A stretch of 41,252 nucleotides of DNA from a virus: positions 1-41,252 of IMG/VR virus record IMGVR_UViG_3300046791_000584; one strand, 5' to 3'. Positions 23,887 through 31,303 of the stretch are shown here, one piece after another (position 1 is the stretch's first letter; each line of letters opens with the position of its first letter). The position numbers were made by a program, and so were the translations under genes. A model generated the notes under the pieces. The model was not told the origin of the DNA. It saw only the letters and a program-made list of their open reading frames with translations, and did no database searches.

Positions 23887-24360
23887 TTATGCGTTGATAA
23901 AGGCATCCAGCTGAGCAAGTATCCAATCCTTTCTAGTCTGGGTGAAAAGTACTGTCGTTGCGATCGCATTGAATGCCGCCCGCGCAACCTGAATGTCGCC
24001 CCACTGCAGCGTGTTCATTGCATCCTTTATTGAGTTGAGTAATGTCAACCTTTGAGAGTTGTTGAGACCATCCATGTTCTTGATTCTGTCGATAACTTGT
24101 GTGCAGAAGTCAATCCCGAAGGCTCTCTCTTTCAAAATTTGTTCGAGTTGTGGTGTCATAGCAAATGGGATATTGTTGTTTTGAAAAGTTAGAATTAACT
24201 CAGGCATGTTAAGTCCAATGGCCAGTGCCATTTGTAAAAGCGTTGTTGGCTCTGCTTGGAGTGCGCAGTGAGTATCAAATGGAAATGCTGTGAATGCGTT
24301 ATCGTCAGTCGTAACTACAGTTACGATCGCTTTTGATTTTCTGTCGTAGATTATTCTCAT
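23887..24360 (-). CDS. Hypothetical protein following the LRR fibre
   Basis: A 157-residue protein, beta-rich at the N-terminus (MRIIYDRKSKAIVTVVTTDD) and helical afterwards (KDAMNTLQWGDIQVARAAFN). The gene begins 2 bp after the LRR fibre gene and closes late unit 1. Phage genes in this place often encode a fibre assembly chaperone or a fibre cap. No family recognised, so the role is a position-based guess. Confidence 0.6.
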   Translation of the reverse strand: MRIIYDRKSKAIVTVVTTDDNAFTAFPFDTHCALQAEPTTLLQMALAIGLNMPELILTFQNNNIPFAMTPQLEQILKERAFGIDFCTQVIDRIKNMDGLNNSQRLTLLNSIKDAMNTLQWGDIQVARAAFNAIATTVLFTQTRKDWILAQLDAFINA

Positions 24361-24361
24361 A

Positions 24362-26803
24362 TCAATTGTAAGTCATAGTCCATGCAAAAACATTTACCAG
24401 GATAAATAGTTTTTCCTTTTCATTCGCAGGCGCGCTACCTTCCACGTAAGCACTGCCACCACTTATGTAAGTTGTATATGCTGTACTGTTAATCGCTGAT
24501 GAACCAGCTTCATTCCAAAGTTCAAACGTATTACCAGAAATATTTTTAATCATGAAGTATTGTTGATTCACCTCGGTCATTCCAAGAACACTGCGTACTC
24601 TGATCACATTATTGTTCGCAAGCGTACCTATGGCACTTACTGTCATTACTGCTGTCGCTGCCTTTGTAATTCCTGTTACCGTTGCTGTCTTGTATCCTGT
24701 TGGAGCAACGAACGTTCCTGAAGGGGCTGCGTTTGTTCCAGCGATGTTCATGGATTTAGCTGCTACTGTCGTATCCCACTTCCTGCGATTTGTATAAATA
24801 TTATTGATGTTCAAATTAACATTGGCATTACTCATTGAGTTATTTTGAATCAATATTTCGGTTGGAAGCCAGTTGTTCGTACCAAATTTGAAATCAATAT
24901 TTAATGCACAAGCGTCTGCGAAGAACTGCCTTGTACCAGTCGCTGTTAAAGTATCATAATTGATGTTCTCAATATTTGTCATTGTCGCCAAAACCGTGCA
25001 ACCCCTGAAGGTAATTGTCGATGCCAAAAAAACAGTCATTACCGATCTGGCTTGCGTAGTGGGGAATGTGACTGCTGTTAAAACAGTACATCCGTCAAAA
25101 TTCATTGGGCCGTTAAGGAAACTGTTAGTGCCAACCCATAACAACGTTGAGGTTCTACTTGAAAAGTCTACTGTTACTATAGCACAATTTTTCGCACTGA
25201 CACCTTGGAGTACTGGCACTCTCGTAAAGTCAAAAACAAAACTCGCATTGTTATCAACAATCAAAAATCTCAAAGAGCTAATTGTACCAGCAGCGATACT
25301 TGATAAATTATTTGCAGCAAGAGACACATCAATTATGGATGTTGGTAATTTCAAGCTCCCACTAAGCACAGATTTGTTACCAAAAAAAGTGGTTAATAAA
25401 GTAAGTGCCGAAAGATCAACGTTAGCTCCCAAGCCATTTGTACTGTTTTGTCCATCCTCTATTCCAACAAAACCTTGACTACCAGTGACAGTCCATAAAA
25501 TTCTTAAATTAGTCATTGCTTGTATCTGACTAATCAAACTTGGATTTGTAGACACATCCAACTTGTTACCACCTAAATAAAGATTTTGAACTGTAGTGTT
25601 AACTGGCAACGTCAAGTTTGAAATCTTACTATTACTCAGATCGATTGTAACAGCGGCCGTTATTCCGGTGATGCTAACTGTTGCAAAGTCATTCTTACTC
25701 GCTGCTGCTAACGATACTGTGTTATTGCCTATTTTAAACTCAGTTAACGTTGCCTTTGCAGTTGTGATCGTGATGCTACCAGTAATGATGTTTCCCCAAA
25801 AATAAAAATGAACAAGTGATGAAGCGATGTCGGCGTTGACAAGACTGCGTGTCCAAGTAAGGTTATCATCATTGCAATAAAATTTTGCGAGAACTGACGA
25901 AGCTAAAGCCAAGTCTATTGCTGTACGCAACTCACTGGCCGTAATGGTAGTGGTTGAATTTATCTGGAAAAATTTAAACACACTTGACGCATGAAAGACA
26001 ATGGATGTGAGTGTGCCTAACCTTATAGCTATCACTTCCAGTAAAGGGCAATGTGCAAAGCTCATCGTTCCTGTCAAAACCATACAGTTTGTGTTGAACG
26101 TGTAGAAAGTATAAGGCGAAACTTGAAAATCAGTGTTACTCGTAACAAATATTGCCTCCTTTAAATTAACGCATTCAGTAATCCTGTCATTCAACACGCT
26201 CGCAATCCCGTTAGCTCGAATTTCTAACCTCTCAAGTGTTGGTGGAAACTTATATTCTATCGTGTTGAATTGAATAAAGTTGAAAATCGAAAACGGAACA
26301 ACGTACAAGTCTTTGAGTCTTGTAAACCGCCCCTTTATACCTTTGATGCTATCCGCAGAGCCGGGGCCTGAAGCACCGGGAACCTGGCCGAGATAACAAG
26401 TTTTTGCATTGATAAATGCACTTACGTTTATAAAATCACTTCTGTCACATGCACCGCCAGAAAGTTGTATCGATAAAATTCGATCAGGATTAAAGTTGAA
26501 AACCCTGTTCTTAACCAAAGCCCTTACAGTTACACTGTTATACAAGTAACCACGAGTCGGGAGTGCATTACTGTGCTTGCCGTTTACAACACCATCGTTT
26601 GTAACTTGTGTTGAACTCAATAAAAGTTTTTTATCTGGCGTTGCTTCTACTGCGTTTATGTCAAACAGAAATTTGATCATTGCACCATGTATCGCATTGT
26701 AATTCCAATGTTCTAAAAAATAATATCGGTCAGGCGTGAAGACTGCACCAAGTGTGTCGAACTCGTCAAGCGTTTGATATTTTCCAAAGAATCCAAACAG
26801 CAT
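24362..26803 (-). CDS. Leucine-rich-repeat tail fibre / receptor-binding candidate with FCCH-like domain
   Basis: An 813-residue protein. From about residue 180 to 620 it contains many imperfect leucine-rich repeats of 21-25 residues (for example PTSIIDVSLAANNLSSIAAG, VQNLYLGGNKLDVS, LTEFKIGNNTVSLAA). Around residues 690-770 is a domain of the type often called E1 FCCH-like in phage tail proteins: TATVTGITKAATAVMTVSAI, then NNVIRVRSVLGMTEVNQQYF and the NTFELWNE strand. The first 120 residues would attach it to the virion. It lies between a canonical tail fibre protein and a small gene. LRRs are binding scaffolds, so receptor recognition is inferred. The large size and low codon-level conservation of the repeats suggest rapid evolution. 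Confidence 0.72.
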   Translation of the reverse strand: MLFGFFGKYQTLDEFDTLGAVFTPDRYYFLEHWNYNAIHGAMIKFLFDINAVEATPDKKLLLSSTQVTNDGVVNGKHSNALPTRGYLYNSVTVRALVKNRVFNFNPDRILSIQLSGGACDRSDFINVSAFINAKTCYLGQVPGASGPGSADSIKGIKGRFTRLKDLYVVPFSIFNFIQFNTIEYKFPPTLERLEIRANGIASVLNDRITECVNLKEAIFVTSNTDFQVSPYTFYTFNTNCMVLTGTMSFAHCPLLEVIAIRLGTLTSIVFHASSVFKFFQINSTTTITASELRTAIDLALASSVLAKFYCNDDNLTWTRSLVNADIASSLVHFYFWGNIITGSITITTAKATLTEFKIGNNTVSLAAASKNDFATVSITGITAAVTIDLSNSKISNLTLPVNTTVQNLYLGGNKLDVSTNPSLISQIQAMTNLRILWTVTGSQGFVGIEDGQNSTNGLGANVDLSALTLLTTFFGNKSVLSGSLKLPTSIIDVSLAANNLSSIAAGTISSLRFLIVDNNASFVFDFTRVPVLQGVSAKNCAIVTVDFSSRTSTLLWVGTNSFLNGPMNFDGCTVLTAVTFPTTQARSVMTVFLASTITFRGCTVLATMTNIENINYDTLTATGTRQFFADACALNIDFKFGTNNWLPTEILIQNNSMSNANVNLNINNIYTNRRKWDTTVAAKSMNIAGTNAAPSGTFVAPTGYKTATVTGITKAATAVMTVSAIGTLANNNVIRVRSVLGMTEVNQQYFMIKNISGNTFELWNEAGSSAINSTAYTTYISGGSAYVEGSAPANEKEKLFILVNVFAWTMTYN

Positions 26804-26805
26804 AA

Positions 26806-28335
26806 TTAGTTTGGTTGTAAGTCAGGAGTGATCACAACATCCAATTTTCCAGTGACGCTACATTTAAAAACAAGTGTGTCAATCGCAGTACCTACTCCGT
26901 TTGTTGCGGGGTTGGTCAGTATAGGAGCCTGCCCAAGCGGGAACCTGAACTTTGCTGCTGTGAATGCTATCGTATAGTTCGTTGTCACCCTCGTAATATC
27001 AAGATAATAAACAGCACCAAGCTTTTCACTCGTGAATGTGAACGATGTAACGTTCCCGGTAAATGCACACTTGAAGTTTCTACCTGTCGATAAGTCAATT
27101 ATCACAGCACCGGATAAATTACCAAGATCAACAATAGCGGCAGCGTAGTTCCTTAGCTTCAGTGGAGTAACCATTCGAGTGTCATCTGTTCCAGTGTCAG
27201 TCTCAGCCTGGGTTGCGATCTCAGCTCTGCCCTTTACTGTTTCGCTTGCATCGAGTGTGGCCCACCAGGTGAGTAGCTTTGTTGGGTTAACATAAAGCCT
27301 TGCGCCTGTACCGCCCGCACCGGTCCCGGCAGTCACTTCTGCATCGGTTGCTTCTTCAACAATTCCCTTAACTGTTTCACTTGCGTCAGGCACGCTGGTA
27401 CCAAGCTGTGACCAGAGAATGTTTGAGGATCCTAGTGTTATTCCATCAGTTGTTTGGATCCATGTTGTGTTTTCATTGACGGTACCTCGTTGAACGGTTA
27501 CTGCCACACCCTCGAGCTCAGCTGCGGCATCAGCATCAACTGCTCTTACCCAGGCACCGGACTTGCATAAGTAAATTCCATTTTGAGTTTGCGTTGTTTG
27601 TGCTTTAACAAGAACACGGTCATCGGCAACAACACTGATGCCATCAATAGTTTGAGTTCCTGACAATGTAATGTTCGCTGTTGTCGCAACTTTAACTGGG
27701 GCTTTCCAGGAAGTGACAATCGCAAGCGCAGCTGCATCAACATAAGCTTTCGTTGCAGCATCCTGGGCAAGTATAGGATCTGCGAGATTTTTTATTTGTT
27801 GAGCACCAGCATCGTTGCCTGCAGCAAGGACCGTTGAAAGCTTATTTACAAATCGTGCCCACTTCCCTCCGGTAAATTCTGTTTCAATGTTGGTGCTGTT
27901 GAATGGGCGAACAGGTTCTACAAGTAAATAGAAGCCACGACCTGCTGTGCTGTGGTTGTGGTAAACAATCACAAGTCCGGATCCGTAAATACCTGCAGCC
28001 CATTCTTTGATTGCACTGCCATCGCTCGGACTTACTTCAATCCAGTAGGTGTTCTCTATAGTGAGTGGATTGGTTGGTGGTTGATTGGCTATGTTGCCAT
28101 TTGTTTTTGTTTTCCAGAATCGGATGTTGCCATCAGTATCGGGCTCAGTACAAAAGGATCCTGCTCCGGATCCATCCAGGTTAAACGTTAACAGGTTGGT
28201 CCAGTCTGGTATTCCGGTGGTGATCGCCTGCGTGATGAAGTCAACGATGGCATCGAGCACATCGTATTCCTGGGCAATGGTCCGCAGTGCAACTAGCTTT
28301 TCACGGAAATAATTTTTTAGCTCGGTCTGGTTCAT
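26806..28335 (-). CDS. Tail fibre protein
   Basis: A 509-residue fibre protein with modules common to many phage fibres. ILAQDAATKAYVDAA is at about 187-201. A domain follows with KAPVKVATTANITLSGTQTI, DRVLVKAQTTQTQNGIYLCK and NENTTWIQTTDGITLGSSNI at about 212-310. Two copies of the phage-fibre motif DASETVKGIVEEATDAEVTAG / DASETVKGRAEIATQAETDTG lie at about 318-395. The C-terminal 110 residues are beta-rich (FKCAFTGNVTSFTFTSEKLG) and probably form the tip. The start overlaps the stop of the tube-like gene (ATGA at 28332-28335). The assignment is firm; receptor specificity is unknown. Confidence 0.88.
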   Translation of the reverse strand: MNQTELKNYFREKLVALRTIAQEYDVLDAIVDFITQAITTGIPDWTNLLTFNLDGSGAGSFCTEPDTDGNIRFWKTKTNGNIANQPPTNPLTIENTYWIEVSPSDGSAIKEWAAGIYGSGLVIVYHNHSTAGRGFYLLVEPVRPFNSTNIETEFTGGKWARFVNKLSTVLAAGNDAGAQQIKNLADPILAQDAATKAYVDAAALAIVTSWKAPVKVATTANITLSGTQTIDGISVVADDRVLVKAQTTQTQNGIYLCKSGAWVRAVDADAAAELEGVAVTVQRGTVNENTTWIQTTDGITLGSSNILWSQLGTSVPDASETVKGIVEEATDAEVTAGTGAGGTGARLYVNPTKLLTWWATLDASETVKGRAEIATQAETDTGTDDTRMVTPLKLRNYAAAIVDLGNLSGAVIIDLSTGRNFKCAFTGNVTSFTFTSEKLGAVYYLDITRVTTNYTIAFTAAKFRFPLGQAPILTNPATNGVGTAIDTLVFKCSVTGKLDVVITPDLQPN

Positions 28336-28958
28336 GGTCCGGTGGTGATAAAATATTCTGTGAATGAATAGTCGGATGTGATCTCGAGTGTGTCACCTGG
28401 TTGAAGGCTGGCGATCACAACACCGTTGAATGTTACTACTGACGGCAAAGGACCAGCTGGTGCCGCGAGGATGGCGCCATTGTATTCGAACATGTTCTCT
28501 GGTCCTTCATAATAAAACTCGCACTCGTATCCGTTCTTTCCGGAGGGTGCGTTGCCACTGCTATGGCTGAAGCGAAACTTCACCGGTGCATCGAATAGTC
28601 CGAAGATCTTCTGCTTACCGTTGGCATCTTTGTACAGCACGATGAGCTCGTCATCGCTTGCCTTCTCAAACATTGCTCGGATCGTTGCTCTGTCTTTCGG
28701 AACAGAAAACTTCAGGCGATTGCCTTTGGTTGTTCCTTCGCGCGTCTGTCGGCTGTTACTATCGGCACCTGGTGTGTCGGGTGTTACTGCCCAGGTAACA
28801 AAACCCTTATCGGGCAGGAAGACAATATCACCATACACAATGCCGGTGAACGGATCCTGGATGGATTCGATATCGGCTTTGCGTGCCACCTTAATTTCGA
28901 GCAGGCCGCCAATGTTATCGGCAGCGTTGAAGCGCGTGATGTTCTGAAGGTAGCCCAC
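28332..28958 (-). CDS. Tube-like structural protein, first gene of late unit 1
   Basis: A 208-residue beta-rich protein. The start is GTG 28958, which lies 5 nt after the P1 promoter box, so the mRNA would be leaderless. It looks like a distant paralogue of the 20213-20770 product (see there) with an additional C-terminal domain of about 45 residues (PSVVTFNGVVIASLQPGDTL). That extra domain may be an Ig-like tail decoration. It is followed by the fibre genes, so it may link fibres to the tail or decorate the tube. The family is not certain. Confidence 0.65.
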   Translation of the reverse strand: MGYLQNITRFNAADNIGGLLEIKVARKADIESIQDPFTGIVYGDIVFLPDKGFVTWAVTPDTPGADSNSRQTREGTTKGNRLKFSVPKDRATIRAMFEKASDDELIVLYKDANGKQKIFGLFDAPVKFRFSHSSGNAPSGKNGYECEFYYEGPENMFEYNGAILAAPAGPLPSVVTFNGVVIASLQPGDTLEITSDYSFTEYFITTGP

Positions 28959-28963
28959 GATTG

Positions 28964-29002
28964 CAAAAATGCTGCATGCGCGCGCGGGACTTTAGTACGG
29001 GG
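28964..29002 (-). promoter_or_regulatory. Late promoter P1 (fibre unit)
   Basis: On the - strand: CCCCGTACTAAA (29002-28991), 19 bp, CATTTTTG (28971-28964), CAATC, then GTG 28958. The -7 box is identical to that of P5. The GC-rich spacer (CGCGCGCGC) makes the two conserved boxes stand out. Confidence 0.75.
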
Positions 29003-29023
29003 TTTCTTCCGGATGATGTTCTT

Positions 29024-29128
29024 CTACGTTATTGTACGTTACTCTTATGTTCCGCTTTTTTGGATGATTGATCCAACTATGTTATTATACGTTACACTAT
29101 GTTCTGCTTTTTTAGTTGATGAATTTAA
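29024..29128. repeat. Imperfect 53-bp tandem repeat in the early/late boundary region
   Basis: Two copies, 29024-29076 and 29077-29128, share CTAYGTTATTRTACGTTAC, then ATGTTCYGCTTTTTT after one to three variable bases. The copies are non-coding. They lie in the 222-bp gap between the last early gene and late promoter P1. On the same gap, GTACAA occurs at 29146-29151 and 29168-29173, 22 bp apart, the second inside TTTAGTACAACA, which resembles the late-promoter element. The gap thus looks like a regulatory or binding-site region; I see no gene in it. Confidence 0.65.
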
Positions 29129-29180
29129 TGCTGCGCAAGGGCTTCGTACAATTCCCCGATGGATTTAGTACAACATCCGG

Positions 29181-29651
29181 CTATTTATTTAGGCCTGTAG
29201 AGCGCCTGAAATATTGGTAGGCGGTATTCAGACTATACTCGTTTTCGTCCAGATCGTAATAATCCAGGAACATTTTGCAAGCTGTGTGCGGAGCAATGCC
29301 ATTCCCCCTTAGTGCGCTGATCCACGCAAGCAGGTGTTCTTTGAAAAGTAGATCCATGTGAATATTGATGCGCATGAGTTTCCCAAGTCGCGGACCCATC
29401 TTGCTTTGTTCGTGTGTGAGAACAATGTTAATGCTCGTAGTAAGTCGATCGCGGTATTGATCATTGTGATCAGCGCCTATTCGATTGTCCCTCAACGCGA
29501 GCGTGACCATCTTACCGAACACACTATACTCTTCGGACTTCACAGGCTCTGATGGTCCGTACTCTTTGAGGATGAATCGCTTCACGTGTGGAAATACATG
29601 GACCTTAAATTTTGTGCGCTGCTTCGTAGTGGTGTTGGTGGATTGAGTCAT
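29181..29651 (-). CDS. Conserved-looking early protein, candidate late-gene regulator
   Basis: A 156-residue basic protein. The N-terminus (KFKVHVFPHVKRFILKEYGP) resembles a family of small DNA-related proteins in Bacteroidota mobile elements. The C-terminal third (ALRGNGIAPHTACKMFLDYY, then EYSLNTAYQYFRRS) could be a helix-turn-helix with SLNTAYQYFRR as the recognition helix. It is the last gene of the early region, immediately before the late promoter region, where phages often encode the late activator. No direct evidence shows that it binds the GTACTAAA element. Confidence 0.6.
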   Translation of the reverse strand: MTQSTNTTTKQRTKFKVHVFPHVKRFILKEYGPSEPVKSEEYSVFGKMVTLALRDNRIGADHNDQYRDRLTTSINIVLTHEQSKMGPRLGKLMRINIHMDLLFKEHLLAWISALRGNGIAPHTACKMFLDYYDLDENEYSLNTAYQYFRRSTGLNK

Positions 29652-29654
29652 AGT

Positions 29655-30047
29655 TTAAAAAGTTGGGGTAACTGAAATGTCAATGTAGTACTGAGGATCC
29701 TCGGTGTATTCCAGTGGATCTGTGATTTCTCCTTTATCATTTTTTCTGTATCCACCGCGATTCAAATTGATAACATACGAATGCCTGCCTCCAGGAAGTT
29801 CCCTGTATAAATAAATTTCCTTTTTGTACTTCTCTTCGGTTGTATGTCCGGTGAGGTGTTTGTTGAGAGCGTTGATCATTTCAAATTCATCCCTTGGGTT
29901 TTCTACCCAGGGAATTGCGATCAGGTCTAGGTCACGATTCATGCTGCCATGCACAACCAAATTATATCCATAATCTTTGGCAATCTCTTTCAGCTGCAGG
30001 AAGTAGTATGCATACAGTTGCGGCTTCGCGTGAGTTGGTTTGTCCAT
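29655..30047 (-). CDS. Nucleotidyltransferase-fold protein candidate
   Basis: A 130-residue protein. The sequence NLVVHGSMNRDLDLIAIPWV (about 29-48) matches the pattern hG[GS]...DhDh of the minimal nucleotidyltransferase fold, although the spacing between GS and DLD (NRDLD) is shorter than usual. The rest is beta-rich (HSYVINLNRGGY). Similar proteins with a HGSxxRDLDLxAxPW core are frequent in phages without known function. It lies in the early region among small genes of unknown role. Confidence 0.6.
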   Translation of the reverse strand: MDKPTHAKPQLYAYYFLQLKEIAKDYGYNLVVHGSMNRDLDLIAIPWVENPRDEFEMINALNKHLTGHTTEEKYKKEIYLYRELPGGRHSYVINLNRGGYRKNDKGEITDPLEYTEDPQYYIDISVTPTF

Positions 30048-30048
30048 G

Positions 30049-30396
30049 CTACATTTCTATTTCATTTCTTCTTCTTCCATTGCGCGACCTGGCTGAGCTC
30101 GTTCGTCCGGTCCTTGTACGCGTGGGCCTACGCATCTCGAGGTCATCACCTGTGATCTGCAAGTATCCGAACAACACGGCAAAGAAAACGCACAGTAGTT
30201 TTTCAGTGAGTCTGAACTCGCGGATCCTGTCGATCAGGCGTTCACTATTCTTTTTGATCAGGTCATGGATCTCTTCATCGCTCACCAGGCGTTGCTGCTG
30301 CAGCTGCGCGATTCCTTCATGGCTGGTTTTGAAACCATCCAGGATGTGGTGGAAGAGATACTCGAGCGAATGCCTGCTCATCATTTTTGGTTTCAT
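30049..30396 (-). CDS. Hypothetical small protein with one hydrophobic segment
   Basis: A 115-residue protein with a helical N-terminal domain (RLVSDEEIHDLIKKNSERLI), one moderately hydrophobic segment (LLCVFFAVLFGYLQI, about 68-82) and a very basic Arg-rich tail (MRRPTRTRTGRTSSARSRNG). The tail could bind nucleic acid or anchor to the inner membrane surface. No family recognised. It lies 4 bp from its neighbours in the early operon. Confidence 0.55.
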   Translation of the reverse strand: MKPKMMSRHSLEYLFHHILDGFKTSHEGIAQLQQQRLVSDEEIHDLIKKNSERLIDRIREFRLTEKLLCVFFAVLFGYLQITGDDLEMRRPTRTRTGRTSSARSRNGRRRNEIEM

Positions 30397-30399
30397 AGG

Positions 30400-30795
30400 T
30401 TAAAATATTTCTTGTTGTGTGTATCTGAACCCCTGGAATCCTTTCGTTGGAGAATCGTTAACAACTTTTACAACCGGACCGGTGAAGAGAATCCAGTTGC
30501 AGTTTTTAAAATGGCGTACTCTCTGATCAGCCGAGTCCTTAAAGCTTTTTGATATGTTACGCTGGTAGCACATCAGGTTGCACTTGTACTGAATGAATCC
30601 ATCGAATACCAGGTACACGTGGAGCACATCATGTCTTGGAAGGTTGGTTAATTTGAAATTCCAGTAACTCCCTTCAGCTGACATGTGGCGTTCGAACACA
30701 TCCATGAATTTTCTGTAATGCATTTTCCTGTCAAGAAAAAATATCTTTGGAAGAGTCAGAAGTATCCCTTCCGGTGGCATTGTTGACTTCATCAT
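30400..30795 (-). CDS. Hypothetical early protein
   Basis: A 131-residue protein with a beta-rich core (DVLHVYLVFDGFIQYKCNLM) and a C-terminal block (CNWILFTGPVVKVVNDSPTK, then FQGFRYTQQEIF). The last segment GFRYTxxxxF resembles a recurrent ending of Bacteroidota phage early proteins that I cannot name. The start overlaps the upstream stop (ATGA at 30792-30795). No enzymatic motif or membrane segment. Confidence 0.6.
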   Translation of the reverse strand: MMKSTMPPEGILLTLPKIFFLDRKMHYRKFMDVFERHMSAEGSYWNFKLTNLPRHDVLHVYLVFDGFIQYKCNLMCYQRNISKSFKDSADQRVRHFKNCNWILFTGPVVKVVNDSPTKGFQGFRYTQQEIF

Positions 30796-31094
30796 AATTT
30801 CAGCGCTCCTTCCTGGTACCGTCTTTGACGGAGATCGTTCATCATTTCAAGTTTGACTTTATTCACCTGCAAGTACTCATTCATCAGATCCTCCCAATCC
30901 TGGGCGGTACGCGGCTTCATGTCGGCCAGGTCTTTCTCCAGGCGATCGGAAGAAGGGAAAACAATCTTCTCGTGCTTATGGTGGAACGGCTTGCTCATAT
31001 CCCTGCCTAGTACCTGAAGTAGGATCGCTTCGGTTGGCGAAAGGCGCTTGTACATGAGCTTGGCCTCGGTGTTCTCGTAGTAGCTTACTTCCAT
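30792..31094 (-). CDS. Hypothetical small early protein
   Basis: A 100-residue, mostly helical and charged protein (SDRLEKDLADMKPRTAQDWE, NKVKLEMMNDLRQRRYQEGA). It is the first gene downstream of the iteron region. No membrane or metal-binding motif. A role in replication initiation cannot be excluded because of its position, but nothing in the sequence shows it. Confidence 0.55.
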   Translation of the reverse strand: MEVSYYENTEAKLMYKRLSPTEAILLQVLGRDMSKPFHHKHEKIVFPSSDRLEKDLADMKPRTAQDWEDLMNEYLQVNKVKLEMMNDLRQRRYQEGALKL

Positions 31095-31124
31095 AGTCGT
31101 TCAGTTTTCTGTGTGAAAAAACGC

Positions 31125-31256
31125 TTGTAACGTGTTACGTAACATACATTTGTAACAATGAACTTGAGTTTAGTAACATCTGTAACATTTGAGAGATCTG
31201 GAATCTGTGTTTTTAGTATCATCCTCTTAGCTTGTTACATTTGTTACATTTGTTAC
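31125..31256. repeat. Iteron cluster, candidate replication origin or operator
   Basis: Nine copies of GTAAC/GTTAC occur in 132 bp: GTAAC at 31127, 31139, 31152, 31173 and 31182; GTTAC at 31134, 31234, 31243 and 31252. Three perfect 9-bp direct repeats (TTGTTACAT, 31232-31258) face a pair in the other orientation (31173-31186, also 9 bp apart), separated by about 47 bp. A 12-bp palindrome TGTTACGTAACA lies at 31133-31144. The region is the 209-bp gap after the primase-helicase gene (31095-31303) and contains no gene. Confidence 0.65.
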
Positions 31257-31303
31257 AGTATTTTTATATTCAATTCTCATCCCATTCATTTCCTGATATC
31301 CCA

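Noticed and set aside
24362-28335. Diversity-generating retroelement acting on the fibre genes
   Set aside because: No reverse transcriptase gene and no template/variable repeat pair with A-specific differences were found in the window.
29137-29175. Sixth late promoter (TTGTACTAAA, - strand)
   Set aside because: At the 19-bp position the sequence is AAGCCCTT rather than a TAnnTTTG-like box, and no gene starts just downstream; kept only as a possible binding site.
31232-31258. CRISPR-like array in the TTGTTACAT repeats
   Set aside because: Units are 9 bp and directly adjacent without spacers; iterons are the better explanation.
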